Source: Acetobacteraceae bacterium (GTDB lineage Bacteria > Pseudomonadota > Alphaproteobacteria > Acetobacterales > Acetobacteraceae). Taken from it: 43,743 bases of DNA. The notes below the pieces were generated by a model. It was given only the letters and a program-made list of their open reading frames with translations, did no database searches and had not been told where the DNA came from. A program made the position numbers and the translations under genes. The stretch is taken from positions 1-43,743 of the forward strand of contig JARLIJ010000173.1 of assembly GCA_031291795.1 (NCBI GenBank). The letters run 5' to 3'. This document shows, in pieces, positions 1-8,963 of the stretch; position 1 is the stretch's first letter, and each line of letters opens with the position of its first letter.

Positions 1-993
1 CGCCTCTCGGACAAGGATACGCTTGGTATCGCGCTGGAGCGCATGCTCGAAAAACTGCGAATCGTCGTGACGGAAGCCTCGGCGGCGGCGGAAAACGTGT
101 CGTCCGGCAGCCAGGAGTTGTCATCCAGTTCGGAGGAGCTGTCGCAGGGGGCCACCGAACAGGCCTCGGCCGCCGAGGAAGCGTCCTCCTCGATGGAGCA
201 GATGGCTGCCAATATCAAGCAGAATGCCGACAATGCCACACAGACCGAGAAGATCGCCCGCCAGTCTTCGCTGGATGCGCAAAAGAGCGGCGAGGCAGTG
301 GGTCGGGCCGTGCAGGCAATGCAGGTCATCGCCGAAAAGATCACCATCGTGCAGGAGATCGCGCGGCAGACGGATCTGCTGGCGCTGAACGCGGCCGTCG
401 AGGCTGCCCGTGCCGGCGAGCACGGCAAGGGCTTCGCGGTCGTGGCCTCCGAGGTCCGCAAGCTGGCCGAGCGCAGCCAGACGGCAGCGGCGGAGATCGG
501 CACGGTGTCGACACAGACGGTGAAGGCGGCGCAGGAAGCGGGCGAGATGCTCGGCCGACTGGTGCCGGACATCAAGAAGACAGCGGAACTGGTGACTGAG
601 ATCAGTGCCGCTTGTCGGGAACAGGATATCGGTGCGGAGCAGATCAACCAGGCGATCCAGCAGCTCGACAAGGTGACGCAGCAGAACGCGAGTGCGTCGG
701 AGCAGATGTCGGCGACTTCGGAGGAACTGGCGGCGCAGGCTGAACAGCTGCAGTCCAGCATTGCCTATTTCCAGATCGAGACCAACGCACCGCCGGCAGC
801 TACGCCACGACCGGTGGCGGCTGCTGCACATCGCCCCACCCAGCCGACCGTCGCCGTCAAGCCGGCGAAGATGGCGGCAGCCAAACCAATGGTGCTGCGC
901 AATGGTGCCAACAAGAGCAAGGTAAACGGCTTTGCCCTCAACCTGACTCAGGGCGGCGCCGATCACCGCGATGCTGAGTTCGAGCGGATGTAG
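1..993 (+). CDS. methyl-accepting chemotaxis protein, C-terminal part (5' end outside window)
   Basis: Chemoreceptor signalling domain, open at the left edge: the frame is already reading at base 1 ([20 protein letters not shown], the end of a HAMP domain and start of the MA domain). The visible part holds the whole MA hairpin. It includes the CheA/CheW-binding tip with the [20 protein letters not shown] motif and Glu/Gln-rich methylation helices on both sides, followed by an Ala/Pro/Lys-rich linker and the C-terminal tail DAEFERM. The sensor and membrane part lies upstream of the window. It is followed by a second full receptor whose MA domain is about 95% identical at the DNA level, so the two are tandem duplicates or have exchanged sequence by gene conversion. 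It should act at the inner membrane with CheA and CheW, neither of which is in this window. Confidence 0.95.
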   Translation, partial: RLSDKDTLGIALERMLEKLRIVVTEASAAAENVSSGSQELSSSSEELSQGATEQASAAEEASSSMEQMAANIKQNADNATQTEKIARQSSLDAQKSGEAVGRAVQAMQVIAEKITIVQEIARQTDLLALNAAVEAARAGEHGKGFAVVASEVRKLAERSQTAAAEIGTVSTQTVKAAQEAGEMLGRLVPDIKKTAELVTEISAACREQDIGAEQINQAIQQLDKVTQQNASASEQMSATSEELAAQAEQLQSSIAYFQIETNAPPAATPRPVAAAAHRPTQPTVAVKPAKMAAAKPMVLRNGANKSKVNGFALNLTQGGADHRDAEFERM

Positions 994-1047
994 ACGGATG
1001 GATCAGCAACAAACGACGGCATGCAGTCAGTCTGTTACGCTTGGCAT

Positions 1048-1061
1048 AGGCTGGGAAGCCT
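1048..1061 (+). terminator. weak hairpin downstream of the first receptor gene
   Basis: AGGCT (1048-1052) and AGCCT (1057-1061) form a 5-bp stem with a GGGA loop, 55 bases after the stop codon. There is no clear T-run, so this is only a candidate attenuator or terminator. Confidence 0.2.
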
Positions 1062-1158
1062 TTGCGGTACGCGTCGAGATGGTGCTTGAAACCTCTGACA
1101 TGATTAAGATCTCCCGGGCGCCTGGTCTCCCGTTAGATTCTTATTGGAGCAGTTGGCG

Positions 1159-2862
1159 ATGCGTATCACAGTCAAACTGAAGCTAGGACTGGCTTTTGCC
1201 ACGATCATAGTTCTCTCCGGAATCACGGCCTGGCTTGGCGTCAGCAACCTCTCCTCGCTCAACGAGACGATGGAAAGCACCCTGGCGGGTCCAGTCGAGC
1301 GCCTCCAGTTGGCACAAACTCTGAATATCGACCTGCTGATGGCTATCCGAGCAGAGGAAAATCTTCTGCTTGCCGGAAGCAACACGGACGACAGGGCGCG
1401 CTATGACTCGGAAATTCTGAGACAGCGCGAGGTGTTCGCCACTCATCTCGACAAGCTTGAAACGCTGGCATCGGAAGAAGGCAAGAAGCTACTTGCGACA
1501 CTTCGCGTAAGCCGACAGCAATGGATCGAGACCCAGGACAAGATACGCAACCTTGCGCGGGACAATCAGATTGCCGACGCGATCGCATTGTCGAACGGTC
1601 GCGGCCGAGAACTGGTCGGGATTCAGGAGAAGCAGCTCGGCACGTATCTGGATCTAGGGAACCAATTCCTGACGCAGGTGAAGGATAGTGCTTCCCGCCA
1701 GTACCAAAGCACCCGCCTGCTGCTGATCGCGGTCACGCTGGTTGCGCTTGGTGTCGGCGCGGGTACCGCGTTCTGGATGGCCTTCAGCATTGGCCGCAGT
1801 CTCAGCCGCGCCGGTGCACTTGCCGAGGCAGTTGCCGGCGGCGATCTGACGCAAACAGCCAATATTACATCAAAGGATGAGATTGGCGATCTCATCGGCC
1901 ACGTCAACGCGATGGTTGAGAGGCTTCGTACCGTTGTCGGGGAAGCCTCGGTGGCGGCGGAGAACGTGTCGTCCGGCAGCCAGGAGTTGTCATCCAGTTC
2001 GGAGGAACTGTCGCAGGGTGCCACCGAACAGGCCTCGGCTGCCGAGGAAGCGTCTTCCTCGATGGAGCAGATGGCCGCCAATATCAAGCAGAACGCCGAC
2101 AACGCCACGCAGACCGAGAAGATCGCCCGCCAGTCTTCGCTGGATGCGCAAAAGAGCGGCGAGGCGGTGGGGCGTGCCGTACAGGCGATGCAGGTCATCG
2201 CCGAGAAGATCACCATCGTGCAGGAGATCGCGCGGCAGACGGATCTGTTGGCGCTGAACGCGGCCGTCGAGGCTGCCCGTGCCGGCGAGCACGGCAAGGG
2301 CTTCGCGGTCGTGGCCTCCGAGGTCCGCAAGCTGGCCGAGCGCAGCCAGACGGCAGCGGCGGAGATCGGCACGGTGTCGACGCAGACGGTGAAAACGGCG
2401 CAGGAAGCGGGCGAAATGCTCGGCCGACTGGTGCCGGAAATCAAAAGGACAGCGGAACTGGTGACCGAGATCAGCACTGCCTGCCGGGAGCAGGACATCG
2501 GTGCGGAGCAGATCAACCAGGCGATCCAGCAGCTCGACACGGTGACGCAGCAGAACGCGAGTGCGTCGGAGCAGATGTCGGCGACTTCGGAGGAACTGGC
2601 GGCGCAGGCTGAACAGCTGCAGTCCAGCATTGCCTATTTCCAGATCGAGACCAACGCTCCCGTGGCTGTCGTGCCGCAGCGGGCCGGCGCCACTCCACGC
2701 CGTTCGGCGCCTTCGGCCAGCATCGCCAAGCCGACCAAGGTCATGGCAAGCAAGCCGGCTCCGCTGCGGAACGGCCACGACAAGAGCGGGGCGAACGGGT
2801 TTGCCCTCAACCTCGCCCATGGCGGGGCCGATCAGCACGACGCCGAGTTCGAGCGGATGTGA
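1159..2862 (+). CDS. methyl-accepting chemotaxis protein, full length (567 aa)
   Basis: Membrane chemoreceptor. Residues 7-27 are a first transmembrane helix. Residues about 30-185 form a helical periplasmic sensor of the four-helix-bundle type, and 186-208 a second transmembrane helix. A HAMP domain runs to about 262, then a MA signalling hairpin with the tip around 353-397 ([20 protein letters not shown]) and a tail ending DAEFERM. The ATG at 1159 is chosen because GGAG lies 9 bases upstream; a TTG at 1144 would add five residues but lacks such a site. It is followed 27 bases later by cheR. The MA domain DNA matches the preceding receptor with only 31 differences over about 668 bases, while the sensor cannot be compared. 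The ligand is unknown. Confidence 0.96.
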   Translation: MRITVKLKLGLAFATIIVLSGITAWLGVSNLSSLNETMESTLAGPVERLQLAQTLNIDLLMAIRAEENLLLAGSNTDDRARYDSEILRQREVFATHLDKLETLASEEGKKLLATLRVSRQQWIETQDKIRNLARDNQIADAIALSNGRGRELVGIQEKQLGTYLDLGNQFLTQVKDSASRQYQSTRLLLIAVTLVALGVGAGTAFWMAFSIGRSLSRAGALAEAVAGGDLTQTANITSKDEIGDLIGHVNAMVERLRTVVGEASVAAENVSSGSQELSSSSEELSQGATEQASAAEEASSSMEQMAANIKQNADNATQTEKIARQSSLDAQKSGEAVGRAVQAMQVIAEKITIVQEIARQTDLLALNAAVEAARAGEHGKGFAVVASEVRKLAERSQTAAAEIGTVSTQTVKTAQEAGEMLGRLVPEIKRTAELVTEISTACREQDIGAEQINQAIQQLDTVTQQNASASEQMSATSEELAAQAEQLQSSIAYFQIETNAPVAVVPQRAGATPRRSAPSASIAKPTKVMASKPAPLRNGHDKSGANGFALNLAHGGADQHDAEFERM

Positions 2863-2889
2863 GAGAGGAAAGGAAATGTCAGAAAACCG

Positions 2890-3744
2890 ATGACGTTCCA
2901 GAACGATAATCCTGATAGCCTGAGTCAACGCAACTTTCTGCAGCTGGCATCCTTCATCGAGAACTACAGCGGAATCAAGGTGCCGCTGAGCAAGGTCACG
3001 ATGATCGAAGGGCGTCTTCGCCGGCGGGTGCGGGCGACAGGACTACCGAACCTGAAGCAATACTGCAACTATCTGTTTGAGAAAGACGGCCTCGCGGTCG
3101 AGGCCGTCCAGCTGATCGATGCCGTGACGACAAACAAGACCGAGTTCTTCCGGGAGCCAGAGCATTTCCGGTTCCTGGCCGAGCACGCTGTACCGCAGCT
3201 TCTGTCCGGATCGCGGGGTCGGGCTGGAGCCTCGCTGAAGATCTGGAGTGCAGCCTGCTCGATCGGCGCCGAACCATATACCGCAGCCATGGTCCTCGCT
3301 GATCTTTCGCACCAGATTTCGGGTCTGCGCTATACCATCACCGCTACCGATATCTGCACCGAGGTGCTCGATACTGCTATTTCCGGGATCTATCCGGAGG
3401 CGATGATCCAACCCGTACCACCCGATGTTCGCCAACGTTACGTGTTGCGCTCCAAGGACCGCACCCGCCATCAGGTGCGCATCGTGCCTGAACTACGCGC
3501 GGCGACCCAGTTCGCGCGAATCAACCTCATGGAAGTGCCCTATTCCGTCGATCGGGACATGGACGTCATCTTTTGCCGCAACATTCTTATCTACTTCGAC
3601 AAACCAACCCAGGAAACCGTGCTGCAGCGCTTGTGTGAGCATCTACGGCCCGGTGGGTTCCTGTTTCTTGGCCACTCCGAGGCTCTTACCGGCTTCGTTC
3701 TACCTCTCCGGCCGGCTGCGCCCACCGTTTTTCGTCGACTGTAG
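2890..3744 (+). CDS. cheR: CheR, chemoreceptor glutamate methyltransferase
   Basis: S-adenosylmethionine-dependent methyltransferase that adds methyl groups to receptor glutamates during adaptation. The 284 residues match the family length. An N-terminal helical CheR_N domain (about 10-70) is followed by the SAM-binding domain, with the hallmark stretch [17 protein letters not shown] and later [13 protein letters not shown] and [12 protein letters not shown]. The ATG at 2890 sits in the overlap ATGA with a five-codon mini-ORF (ATG at 2876, Met-Ser-Glu-Asn-Arg, stop TGA 2891-2893) that has the better ribosome site (GGAAAGG), so cheR may be translated by coupling to it. It lies between the receptor gene and cheB, as expected for an adaptation operon. 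Confidence 0.97.
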   Translation: MTFQNDNPDSLSQRNFLQLASFIENYSGIKVPLSKVTMIEGRLRRRVRATGLPNLKQYCNYLFEKDGLAVEAVQLIDAVTTNKTEFFREPEHFRFLAEHAVPQLLSGSRGRAGASLKIWSAACSIGAEPYTAAMVLADLSHQISGLRYTITATDICTEVLDTAISGIYPEAMIQPVPPDVRQRYVLRSKDRTRHQVRIVPELRAATQFARINLMEVPYSVDRDMDVIFCRNILIYFDKPTQETVLQRLCEHLRPGGFLFLGHSEALTGFVLPLRPAAPTVFRRL

Positions 3745-3752
3745 GCGCAGTT

Positions 3753-4844
3753 GTGAAACAGAAAGTCCGCGTGTTGATTGTCGACGACTCGGCAACTGTC
3801 CGTCAGACGATGACCAGGATCCTCAACGCGGACCCGGAGATCGACGTCATCGGCACCGCCTCCGATCCGTTCATCGCGGCGCGTCGCATCCTGGAAGAAG
3901 TGCCCGACGTCATCACTTTGGACGTCGAGATGCCGCGGATGGACGGGATCACCTTCCTGCGCAAACTCATGGCACAGCATCCGGTGCCCGTCGTGATGTG
4001 CTCATCGCTGGCCGAGGAGGGGTCGGCGACGCTGATGCAGGCGCTGGAGGCGGGCGCGGTGGACATCATCCTCAAGCCACGGGTTGATGTGCCGCAATTC
4101 CTGGAAGAGGCGAGTATCCAAATCTGCGACACTGTAAAGGGGGCTGCGCGGGCACGGCTGAAGGGCGTCGCGACCAGGAGACCAGACGACACAAAGACAC
4201 GAGAGCCGCAGCAGAAGCTGACCGCTGATGTCATCATGCCGCCGCCGATCGCCGGCCAGGCCATGGTGCGTACAACAGAAACAATCGTGTGCATTGGTGC
4301 ATCGACTGGCGGGACCGAGTCGCTGAAGGTGATACTGGAGGCACTGCCGGCGGATTGTCCGGGAATCGCGATTGTGCAGCACATGCCGGAGAAATTTACC
4401 GAAGCTTTCGCTCGCCGGCTCAATGGTCTTTGCGCGATGGAGGTCAAGGAAGCCGCAGATGGAGACTCTGTGTTGCGTGGCCGCGTTCTCATCGCGCCGG
4501 GAAACCGGCATATGCTGCTGCAGCGCAGCGGCGCGCGCTATTATGTAACGATCAAGGACGGACAGCTGGTTTCGCGCCATCGGCCTTCGGTGGACGTGCT
4601 GTTTCGGTCGGCGGCCCGATTCGCAGGCGCCAATGCCCTCGGTATCATCATGACCGGAATGGGGGATGACGGAGCGCGCGGTCTTCTCGAAATGAAGCAG
4701 GCCGGCGCTGTCACCATTGCCCAGGATGAAGCCACTTCTGTCGTCTTCGGCATGCCGAAGGAAGCCATTATCCGCGGCGCGGCCGACAAAGTTCTCCCAA
4801 TCGGTCATCTGCCCATGGAGATTATCAGGGCTGGCCGCCGATGA
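3753..4844 (+). CDS. cheB: CheB, receptor methylesterase/deamidase response regulator
   Basis: Removes receptor methyl groups when phosphorylated by CheA. A receiver domain (about 4-120) contains the acidic pair DD11-12, the phospho-acceptor Asp57 in [10 protein letters not shown] and Lys108. A linker (about 130-175) leads to the CheB methylesterase domain with the catalytic set Ser184 (IGASTGG), His210 (IVQHMP) and Asp306 (TGMGDDG). The start is GTG at 3753, eight bases after cheR. The 3' end overlaps cheD by four bases (ATGA), indicating translational coupling. The 363-residue length is normal. Confidence 0.97.
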   Translation: MKQKVRVLIVDDSATVRQTMTRILNADPEIDVIGTASDPFIAARRILEEVPDVITLDVEMPRMDGITFLRKLMAQHPVPVVMCSSLAEEGSATLMQALEAGAVDIILKPRVDVPQFLEEASIQICDTVKGAARARLKGVATRRPDDTKTREPQQKLTADVIMPPPIAGQAMVRTTETIVCIGASTGGTESLKVILEALPADCPGIAIVQHMPEKFTEAFARRLNGLCAMEVKEAADGDSVLRGRVLIAPGNRHMLLQRSGARYYVTIKDGQLVSRHRPSVDVLFRSAARFAGANALGIIMTGMGDDGARGLLEMKQAGAVTIAQDEATSVVFGMPKEAIIRGAADKVLPIGHLPMEIIRAGRR

Positions 4845-5407
4845 ACGTTCCGATAGATCTCTCGCTTGGGGTCAACGGGCGACTGCCCCAGGTCTATCTG
4901 ACACCCGGCACTCTCTATTGCAGTTCCGGACCGGCCGTGGTCAGCACAGTGCTTGGCTCGTGTGTCTCGGTCTGTCTGGTGGATCGTTATAATCGGGCAG
5001 CCGGCATCAACCATTTTGTCCTACCCTACAATCCAGATGAAAAAGACAGTCTGCGATATGGTGACGTCGCTCTCGACCGGCTGCTGGAACGGATGAGCCA
5101 TCTGGGCTGCGCCAGCGGGACTCTTCGCGCCAAGGTATTCGGCGGAGCAGCCGTATTGCCCTTCGGCGAGGCACAGGAGACAGTCGGAACCAAGAACGTC
5201 AGGGTCGCTATCGAATGGCTGCGTAACCATTCGATCCCCATCGTCGCCCGGTGGATCGGTGGCACAAGTGGGTTGTCGATCCGGTTTTACACCGGATCAG
5301 GCAGCGTCCTGGTCCGCAGGATCGCCTCCGGCATCGATGTCGATATCAGCCGAGCGATCCCGAACAATACGTTCTGTAACGACATCGGATTCGACGAAAA
5401 GGCGTAG
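4841..5407 (+). CDS. cheD: CheD, chemoreceptor glutamine deamidase
   Basis: Deamidates receptor glutamines and, in systems with CheC, modulates CheY-P levels. The 188 residues contain the CheD catalytic motif: Thr36 and Cys41 in [14 protein letters not shown], and His58 in GINHFVLP, matching the Thr-Cys-His arrangement of characterised CheD. The ATG overlaps the cheB stop, and the next gene starts four bases after the cheD stop. No cheC is seen in the window. Confidence 0.96.
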   Translation: MNVPIDLSLGVNGRLPQVYLTPGTLYCSSGPAVVSTVLGSCVSVCLVDRYNRAAGINHFVLPYNPDEKDSLRYGDVALDRLLERMSHLGCASGTLRAKVFGGAAVLPFGEAQETVGTKNVRVAIEWLRNHSIPIVARWIGGTSGLSIRFYTGSGSVLVRRIASGIDVDISRAIPNNTFCNDIGFDEKA

Positions 5408-5411
5408 GTCG

Positions 5412-7232
5412 ATGTCAAGCTCGCTCGATTACCTGTCGGCGTCCGGGGACTGGTCGGACACGACGACTGGGATAGGAAATGAACTCGGCACGATAGCTGG
5501 CGCGATCAGAACCGCTTCGACTTCGACCGAAGCACGGTTTGTCGATATCGCAGGACGGCTTGAAACATCGATCGAGATGGTCACGGCCCTGACGAACACC
5601 TTCGACACGCTGTCGAATGAGTTGAAGGGCGAGAACCTACGACAGGCCACAGACGATCTTTCGCAGGTCGCACTTCGTGTGTCGGCTCTGGCCCAATCAC
5701 AGGGCAGCAAGATCAGTGAGTTCAACAGGCTGGCCAGTTTGACAGCGGCGATCCAGAACCGCATCGCGCAAATGGGCGAATCGGTTGGCGGCGTTGCCGT
5801 GCTGGCAACGAATGCCAAGATCGCCGCTGCCTATATCGACCATCCCGATGGCGATTTCATGAGTTTCGCGCGCGAGATCGACCGAACGCTGCGCGTGGCA
5901 AAGGTCAGTCTGAACCAGTTCGCAGCCGAACTCGCCGGGGTAGGCCGTCTTTTGCACACGGCGATCACGAGCCAATCGGCCAGCGAGGAACACCAGAAAG
6001 CGGCAATTCAGGCTATTCCTGTCCGGGTCAGACGTAACATAGACGCCATCGCGGAGCGGCGAAAACGCGCGGCAGAGACTGCCGTTGCCGTTGCACGGGG
6101 ATCGCAACGAATCGGCAGGCGGATCGGCGATGCCGTTGCGGCGTTGCAGATTGGTGATGTCACGCGCCAGCGCATCGAGCATGTGGATTATGCGATTGGG
6201 CTTCTTGCCGGGATCGTTGCACCACCAAGCGTCGTACATCACGCCGAGCGTGACCAATGGACCGCGTTGACCGAGGCGCAGCGTGAGTCGCTGACCGTCT
6301 TTTGCTGCCAACTACAATCGACCCAACTGATCGACATGGCCGATAAATTCGACCATGAGGTCCAGCAGATCCTGCAGTCACTGCATGATCTGTCGAGCGA
6401 TGCGAGCGAGATCTTGCAACTCGGCACCGAGGCATTCGGCGCCGCGGGCAAGCGTGGCGGCACATTCCTCGGCGACCTGGAGGAGGAGGTCGGTGCGGTT
6501 GACAGGCTCCTTACGAGCTTTCGCGAGGCATTGTGCGAGGCTGATCAAGTTGCAACTTCCGTTTCCGAAGCGACGACCCGCCTCGCCGTTCACATCAGCA
6601 CTGTACGGTCACTGGAGGCGGATATTCACATCATGGGCCTCAACATGACTCTCAAATGTGGAAGATTTGGCAGCGCCGGCCGTCCGCTCAGCATCATTGC
6701 GCAGGAGCTGCGAAGCTATGCCACAAAGATTGCCACGGAGGTGAACGACGTGAGCAGTGATCTCAACCAGATCATCGCGATCGCATGCGATCTGTCCGGC
6801 CACTCCGGGAATGGCGATGGGACGGACATCGCATCAATTGCCGAAATCATGGCCAGTTCCCTCTCGCGGCTGGGAGTTGCCGAGCAGAACCTCGACAACG
6901 CCTGGCGTACGCTCGAGCAAGATGGTGATGTCCTGGCCGGGCTGCTCCGGGAGACTGTCAGCCGGACCCACGTGCATGAGGAGATAGGCCGCGTGCTGCG
7001 GCGGGCGGCTGCAGACCTCACAGCCGTCGCGCCAAATCTTGGCGACAACTTCGAGAAGGCCTCGCAGGTCGACCATCTGTGTGAGCTGATGATGAACAGC
7101 TATACGATGGAGGCGGAACGAAATGTTCTTGCCGCGCAAGCTCCGGGATGGTCACGGAAGAATAACGTCCGGGCAGGACAGGCGCATGACACGGGTACGG
7201 CGGTTGCGCAGCTTGACGACATCTTCTTCTAA
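5412..7232 (+). CDS. soluble, coiled-coil chemoreceptor-like protein of unknown role (606 aa)
   Basis: No transmembrane segment or signal peptide; mostly long helices. Two stretches resemble the MCP signalling tip but are degenerate. One is at about residues 116-156 (GGVAVLATNAKIAAAYIDHP, then DFMSFAREI). The other is at about 402-440 (IHIMGLNMTLKCGRFGSAGR, then PLSIIAQELRSYA), which aligns with the receptor pattern [20 protein letters not shown] but has lost the Glu/Arg core. Between them, ALQIGDVTRQRIEHV (about 242-256) is a motif seen in chemotaxis-associated proteins. The ATG at 5412 follows the cheD stop directly; a longer reading from 5259 overlaps cheD in another frame and is rejected. 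Operon position implies a chemotaxis role, perhaps a receptor-array component or kinase modulator; the exact function is unknown. Confidence 0.85.
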   Translation: MSSSLDYLSASGDWSDTTTGIGNELGTIAGAIRTASTSTEARFVDIAGRLETSIEMVTALTNTFDTLSNELKGENLRQATDDLSQVALRVSALAQSQGSKISEFNRLASLTAAIQNRIAQMGESVGGVAVLATNAKIAAAYIDHPDGDFMSFAREIDRTLRVAKVSLNQFAAELAGVGRLLHTAITSQSASEEHQKAAIQAIPVRVRRNIDAIAERRKRAAETAVAVARGSQRIGRRIGDAVAALQIGDVTRQRIEHVDYAIGLLAGIVAPPSVVHHAERDQWTALTEAQRESLTVFCCQLQSTQLIDMADKFDHEVQQILQSLHDLSSDASEILQLGTEAFGAAGKRGGTFLGDLEEEVGAVDRLLTSFREALCEADQVATSVSEATTRLAVHISTVRSLEADIHIMGLNMTLKCGRFGSAGRPLSIIAQELRSYATKIATEVNDVSSDLNQIIAIACDLSGHSGNGDGTDIASIAEIMASSLSRLGVAEQNLDNAWRTLEQDGDVLAGLLRETVSRTHVHEEIGRVLRRAAADLTAVAPNLGDNFEKASQVDHLCELMMNSYTMEAERNVLAAQAPGWSRKNNVRAGQAHDTGTAVAQLDDIFF

Positions 7233-7295
7233 CTTACAGCTGCGTTGGCGCACAAATAGACCGACGGTCGTGTTCCCCCCTTCTCGGCTTGCGTG

Positions 7296-7843
7296 TCATC
7301 GGATCCGGGCGGAGAGCGGCATGCCCAGATCTGCAATCCGGTTGAGCACGTTGCACGCAACTCTTGCCTCGGTCCGTTGATTGGACAGAGTCCGGGCATG
7401 AAGTCTTCGGCCGATGACGGTCTTGTAGCGAGACATTACGTTTTCCACCAAACTCCGGCGATTGTAGCCCGAACTTCGCTACCAGCTCATGCGTCCATGC
7501 GCTGCAATGGCCGTGAGATGTTTGTCGCGTTGCGTGGCTGTCGTTTCACCCGCAACGGCTGTCACCCGTGGTGGAACAACGACCAACGCTTTTGGGTGAC
7601 ACCCGGCGACAGCGTCATAGACAACCTGGCGCCACCGCGGCGGCTCAGTGTGGTGTGATCGGGGATGGGGATGTCGATCGCCGAATAGATCGGTTGCCCG
7701 CCCCGCTTACCGGTGCCTGCCATGCCGCGATGGCCTCCTCGGTCATCTACACCGTCAGGCTTCCGCGCCTCACCAGCGTCGGACGGTCAGCGACCGTACC
7801 GCCGGAGCTGTCAATCTTGCCATCCGCTCCGGTCACAACTTGA
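7296..7843 (-). pseudogene. remnant of an IS5-family transposase with internal deletion
   Basis: Reading leftwards on the minus strand, pieces of one transposase appear in shifting frames. First LVRRGSLTV, then a stop where Trp is usual, then MTEEAIAAWQAPV. After a frameshift come KRGGQPIYSAIDI and PIPDHTTLSRR. A jump follows to VYDAVAGCHPKALVVVPPRV and TQRDKHLTAIAAHGRMSW, then a stop, then SGYNRRSLVENVMSRYK, which carries the perfect Y(2)R(3)E(6)K signature. It ends RTLSNQRTEARVACNVLNRI. The middle, including the first two catalytic aspartates, is missing. It is therefore an inactive fragment. I could not find terminal inverted repeats, so the element's true ends are unknown. Confidence 0.85.
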
Positions 7844-7924
7844 CGTAGCAGCGGCGCAACCAAGGGTCTATTCGTGCACCAACGCGGGCCATTGGGGGTA
7901 GGTTTGGGGGTTCACTTGGGCGCG

Positions 7925-7965
7925 GGAAGAAAATACATGCAAAATCAACATATAAAGGCGCATGT
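7925..7965 (-). terminator. possible terminator of tRNA-Ser
   Basis: On the minus strand ACATGC (7965-7960) and GCATGT (7940-7935) can form a 6-bp stem with a 19-base AT-rich loop. ATTTTCTTCC follows at once, starting two bases past the tRNA 3' end. The stem is short, so this is a moderate call. Confidence 0.35.
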
Positions 7966-7966
7966 T

Positions 7967-8054
7967 TGGCGGATGGGGTGGGATTCGAACCCACGAACCC
8001 TTGCGGGTTGGCGGTTTTCAAGACCGCTGCCTTAAACCGCTCGGCCACCCATCC
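7967..8054 (-). tRNA. tRNA-Ser (anticodon UGA)
   Basis: An 88-base tRNA including an encoded GCCA 3' end (7970-7967). The acceptor stem pairs GGATGGG with CCCATCC. The anticodon stem is GCGGT/ACCGC around the loop CTTGAAA, giving anticodon TGA at 8020-8018. A long variable arm built on CCCGCAAGGG is typical of serine tRNA, and the T-loop is GGTTCGAATCC. It reads UCA/UCG-type serine codons. The transposase remnant lies directly downstream. Confidence 0.97.
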
Positions 8055-8195
8055 ATCCCGGCTGATGCCGCGCCGTTTCTATCCGTCCCCCAAATGCGCG
8101 TCCACCTCAACTGCGCCACCACGCCGGGGTTCTCTGGCGGCACGGCTTCAGCCGACCTAGGCTCGCCCTCCGTTCCCCATGAGAGGCACCCGCGC

Positions 8196-8957
8196 ATGCC
8201 CCGTCCGCGCAGCATCCTGATCACCGGTGCCGCCAGTGGCATCGGCGCCGCCATCGCCCGCGCGCTCGCCGCACCGGGGATGGCCTGCCTGCTGCACACC
8301 CGCCGCAACCAGACGGGCGCCGAGGCGGTGGCGGCCGAACTCCGTGCCGCCGGTGCCGACGCCGCGGTGGCGCTGGGCGATCTCGCCGAACCGGCAACCG
8401 CCGCCGCGCTGGTGGCCCAGGCGGTCGCACAACACGGTGGGCTCGACGTGCTGGTCAGCAACGCCGGGTTCGCCGACCGCACACCGTTGGCCGACCTGAC
8501 AGACGACGCCATGGCGGCCTCGACCGAGGCGATCCAGGGCGCCTTCTTCCGCCTCGCCCGCGCCGCGATCCCCCATCTGGCGGGTGGTCCGGACAAACGC
8601 ATTGTGGCGGTGTCCAGCTTCGTCGCCTACAGCTTCCGCACCGACATTGCGCCATTCCCGGCCTCGGCCGCCGCCAAGGCGGCCCTCGAGGCCCTGGTCC
8701 GCGCGCTTGCCATCGAACTCGGACCGGTCGGGGTGACCGTCAACGCGGTGGTGCCGGGGTTCATCCGCAAGGATGCCGGTGCCCACCGCGCCATCGAGCC
8801 GGCAGCTTTGCAGCGCCAGACCGAGAAGATCCCGCTTGGACGCATCGGCCTGCCGGACGACGTCGCCGCGGCGGTGGCATTCCTGGTCTCGCCCGCCGCC
8901 GGCTACATCACCGGCCAGGCGCTGCACGTCGACGGCGGGCTGGTGATCCGTGCCTGA
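8196..8957 (+). CDS. SDR-family oxidoreductase lacking the usual catalytic tyrosine
   Basis: A 253-residue short-chain dehydrogenase/reductase with an NAD(P)-binding Rossmann fold: TGAASGIG at 10-17, SNAG at 88-91, Ser140/Ser141 and Lys161. The normal YxxxK active site reads SAAAK here (Ser157 to Lys161, in PFPASAAAKAAL), so the catalytic Tyr is absent at its usual place. I recall a divergent SDR branch with FPA(S/T)AAAK, so this may be a family trait rather than damage. The C-terminal pattern VNAVVPGFIRKDAG and the end YITGQALHVDGG are intact. ATG at 8196 has GAGAGG ten bases upstream. It is convergent with the next gene, six bases apart. Substrate unknown. Confidence 0.9.
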   Translation: MPRPRSILITGAASGIGAAIARALAAPGMACLLHTRRNQTGAEAVAAELRAAGADAAVALGDLAEPATAAALVAQAVAQHGGLDVLVSNAGFADRTPLADLTDDAMAASTEAIQGAFFRLARAAIPHLAGGPDKRIVAVSSFVAYSFRTDIAPFPASAAAKAALEALVRALAIELGPVGVTVNAVVPGFIRKDAGAHRAIEPAALQRQTEKIPLGRIGLPDDVAAAVAFLVSPAAGYITGQALHVDGGLVIRA

Positions 8958-8963
8958 CCGCGA

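Noticed and set aside
1041-1064. Possible sigma-54 promoter before the second receptor
   Set aside because: TGGCAT occurs but there is no TGC element at the right spacing.
1623-2630. Minus-strand open frame of 335 codons
   Set aside because: Antisense shadow of the receptor signalling domain.
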